Shown: positions 63,638 through 64,000 of the stretch, piece by piece
Layout of the letters: each line of letters opens with the position of its first letter
Numbering within the stretch: the stretch's first letter is position 1
Origin: Lachnospiraceae bacterium
GTDB lineage: Bacteria > Bacillota > Clostridia > Lachnospirales > Lachnospiraceae
Length of the DNA stretch: 64,000 bases
Reading direction: 5' to 3'
NCBI GenBank assembly: GCA_017396555.1
Contig: JAFQLS010000052.1
Span: 1 to 64,000, forward strand
The notes under the pieces: model-generated
What the model saw: the letters and a program-made list of their open reading frames with translations, nothing else
What the model was told of the DNA's origin: nothing
Database searches by the model: none
Program-made: the position numbers and the translations under genes

Positions 63638-63981
63638 TCACTAACAAGACCGAATTTTGGAGATGTAGTCCACAAATACGTATCTTGCCATGTAGGGGTG
63701 ACCATTTCAGCAACCATTTTTATCCTCATTTATTCGATGGAATATTCATCACATCCCAAGTGCATTTCTAATAATAAATTTCATCTGAAACATCAAAATA
63801 GACCCCCCAACTGTCAAATTCATAGTAACACTATGACAAACTCATAGTACCGCTTTATGTTCATTATCAGTAAAAAAGTTCTATCATAATATGTGCCAAG
63901 GTAAATATCGATAATACTTCATTTGCCGGCATAGAAGTGGTAGTTATTGGCAATACTGAAATGAGAAGGAGGAGGGCATAT
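63638..63981. other. Intergenic stretch with no clear gene
   Basis: This 344-base stretch has no long frame. The only pattern I see is a short palindrome TCATAGT-AAC-ACTATGA (63820-63836), repeated in part nearby (CTCATAGT), next to the run GACCCCCCAACTGTCA. It might be the edge of a mobile element, but no transposase frame can be shown. Confidence 0.4.
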
Positions 63982-64000
63982 ATGAATCTGACTGTTAATA
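63982..64000 (+). CDS. Start of a gene cut by the window edge
   Basis: ATG at 63982 behind AAGGAGGAGG (63967-63976) codes MNLTVN before the sequence ends. No product can be named. Confidence 0.4.

Noticed and set aside
63638-63760. Minus-strand frame resembling the start of an IS66-type accessory protein
   Set aside because: The frame is about 30 codons, contains only a vague W-Q pattern, and no transposase or inverted terminal repeat follows. Not enough to call a mobile element.

Overview
The window looks like a chromosome segment from a low-GC Gram-positive anaerobe of the Clostridia, most likely a gut or rumen member of the Lachnospiraceae. Reasons: AT-rich codon use, strong AGGAGG-type ribosome sites, a GlgC/GlgD pair, SpoVG and a SpoVT-like remnant, a LacI/MalFGE maltodextrin operon without its own ATPase, Rpn/PD-(D/E)XK family proteins, DUF6273-type surface proteins and C_GCAxxG_C_C proteins. 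Species cannot be fixed from the sequence alone. No rRNA, tRNA or CRISPR array was found.

Layout. 0-1.3 kb: the 3' part of an Rpn-family gene and a small membrane protein. 1.4-6 kb: asnS, then a class A penicillin-binding protein and a GH25 lysozyme. 6-11 kb (minus strand): prs, a DnaC-type helicase loader and its DnaD partner, and murC, with a cluster of DnaA-box-like sites between murC and dnaD. 11.2-13.9 kb: glgC-glgD-spoVG. 14-17 kb: three paralogous lipoproteins, then pth-mfd (17-21 kb). 21-26.5 kb: two secreted proteins and an LCP-family cell-wall enzyme. 26.7-33.8 kb: a LacI regulator and a maltodextrin operon (promoter, predicted operator, MalF-MalG-MalE, a cytoplasmic GH13 enzyme and a sortase-type CBM26-like surface protein).

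33.9-36.5 kb: a cyclic-di-GMP-I (GEMM) riboswitch with its own promoter and terminator, followed by gene remnants, a sigma-like protein fused to a membrane anchor, and a lipoprotein. 36.6-43.1 kb: ilvE, a second Rpn-family gene that seems to have lost its ATG, a BioY-like transporter, a C_GCAxxG_C_C protein, a methyltransferase, and an OPT transporter overlapping a PqqD-like gene. 43.2-47.2 kb (minus): a two-gene module (zinc-ribbon membrane protein plus small membrane protein) present three times in tandem. 47.3-53.7 kb: a complete aromatic amino-acid operon (DAHP synthase, PheA, an AroB-AroK fusion, AroQ, AroA, TyrA) preceded by a promoter, a 25-residue leader peptide with eight consecutive Phe/Tyr codons, and a terminator/antiterminator. 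This is a classical ribosome-mediated attenuator.

After a GNAT gene and a truncated SpoVT/AbrB gene (54.3 kb) the content becomes accessory: an FtsX-type ABC exporter with a two-component system, a membrane HD-GYP phosphodiesterase, a decayed Nudix-like gene, a CD3324-type HTH fused to a GNAT domain behind a nine-codon upstream ORF, a double GNAT protein, and the start of another gene at the edge.

Most notable: the Phe/Tyr attenuator, the c-di-GMP riboswitch operon, the triplicated zinc-ribbon module, and the HTH-GNAT fusion with an internal start.
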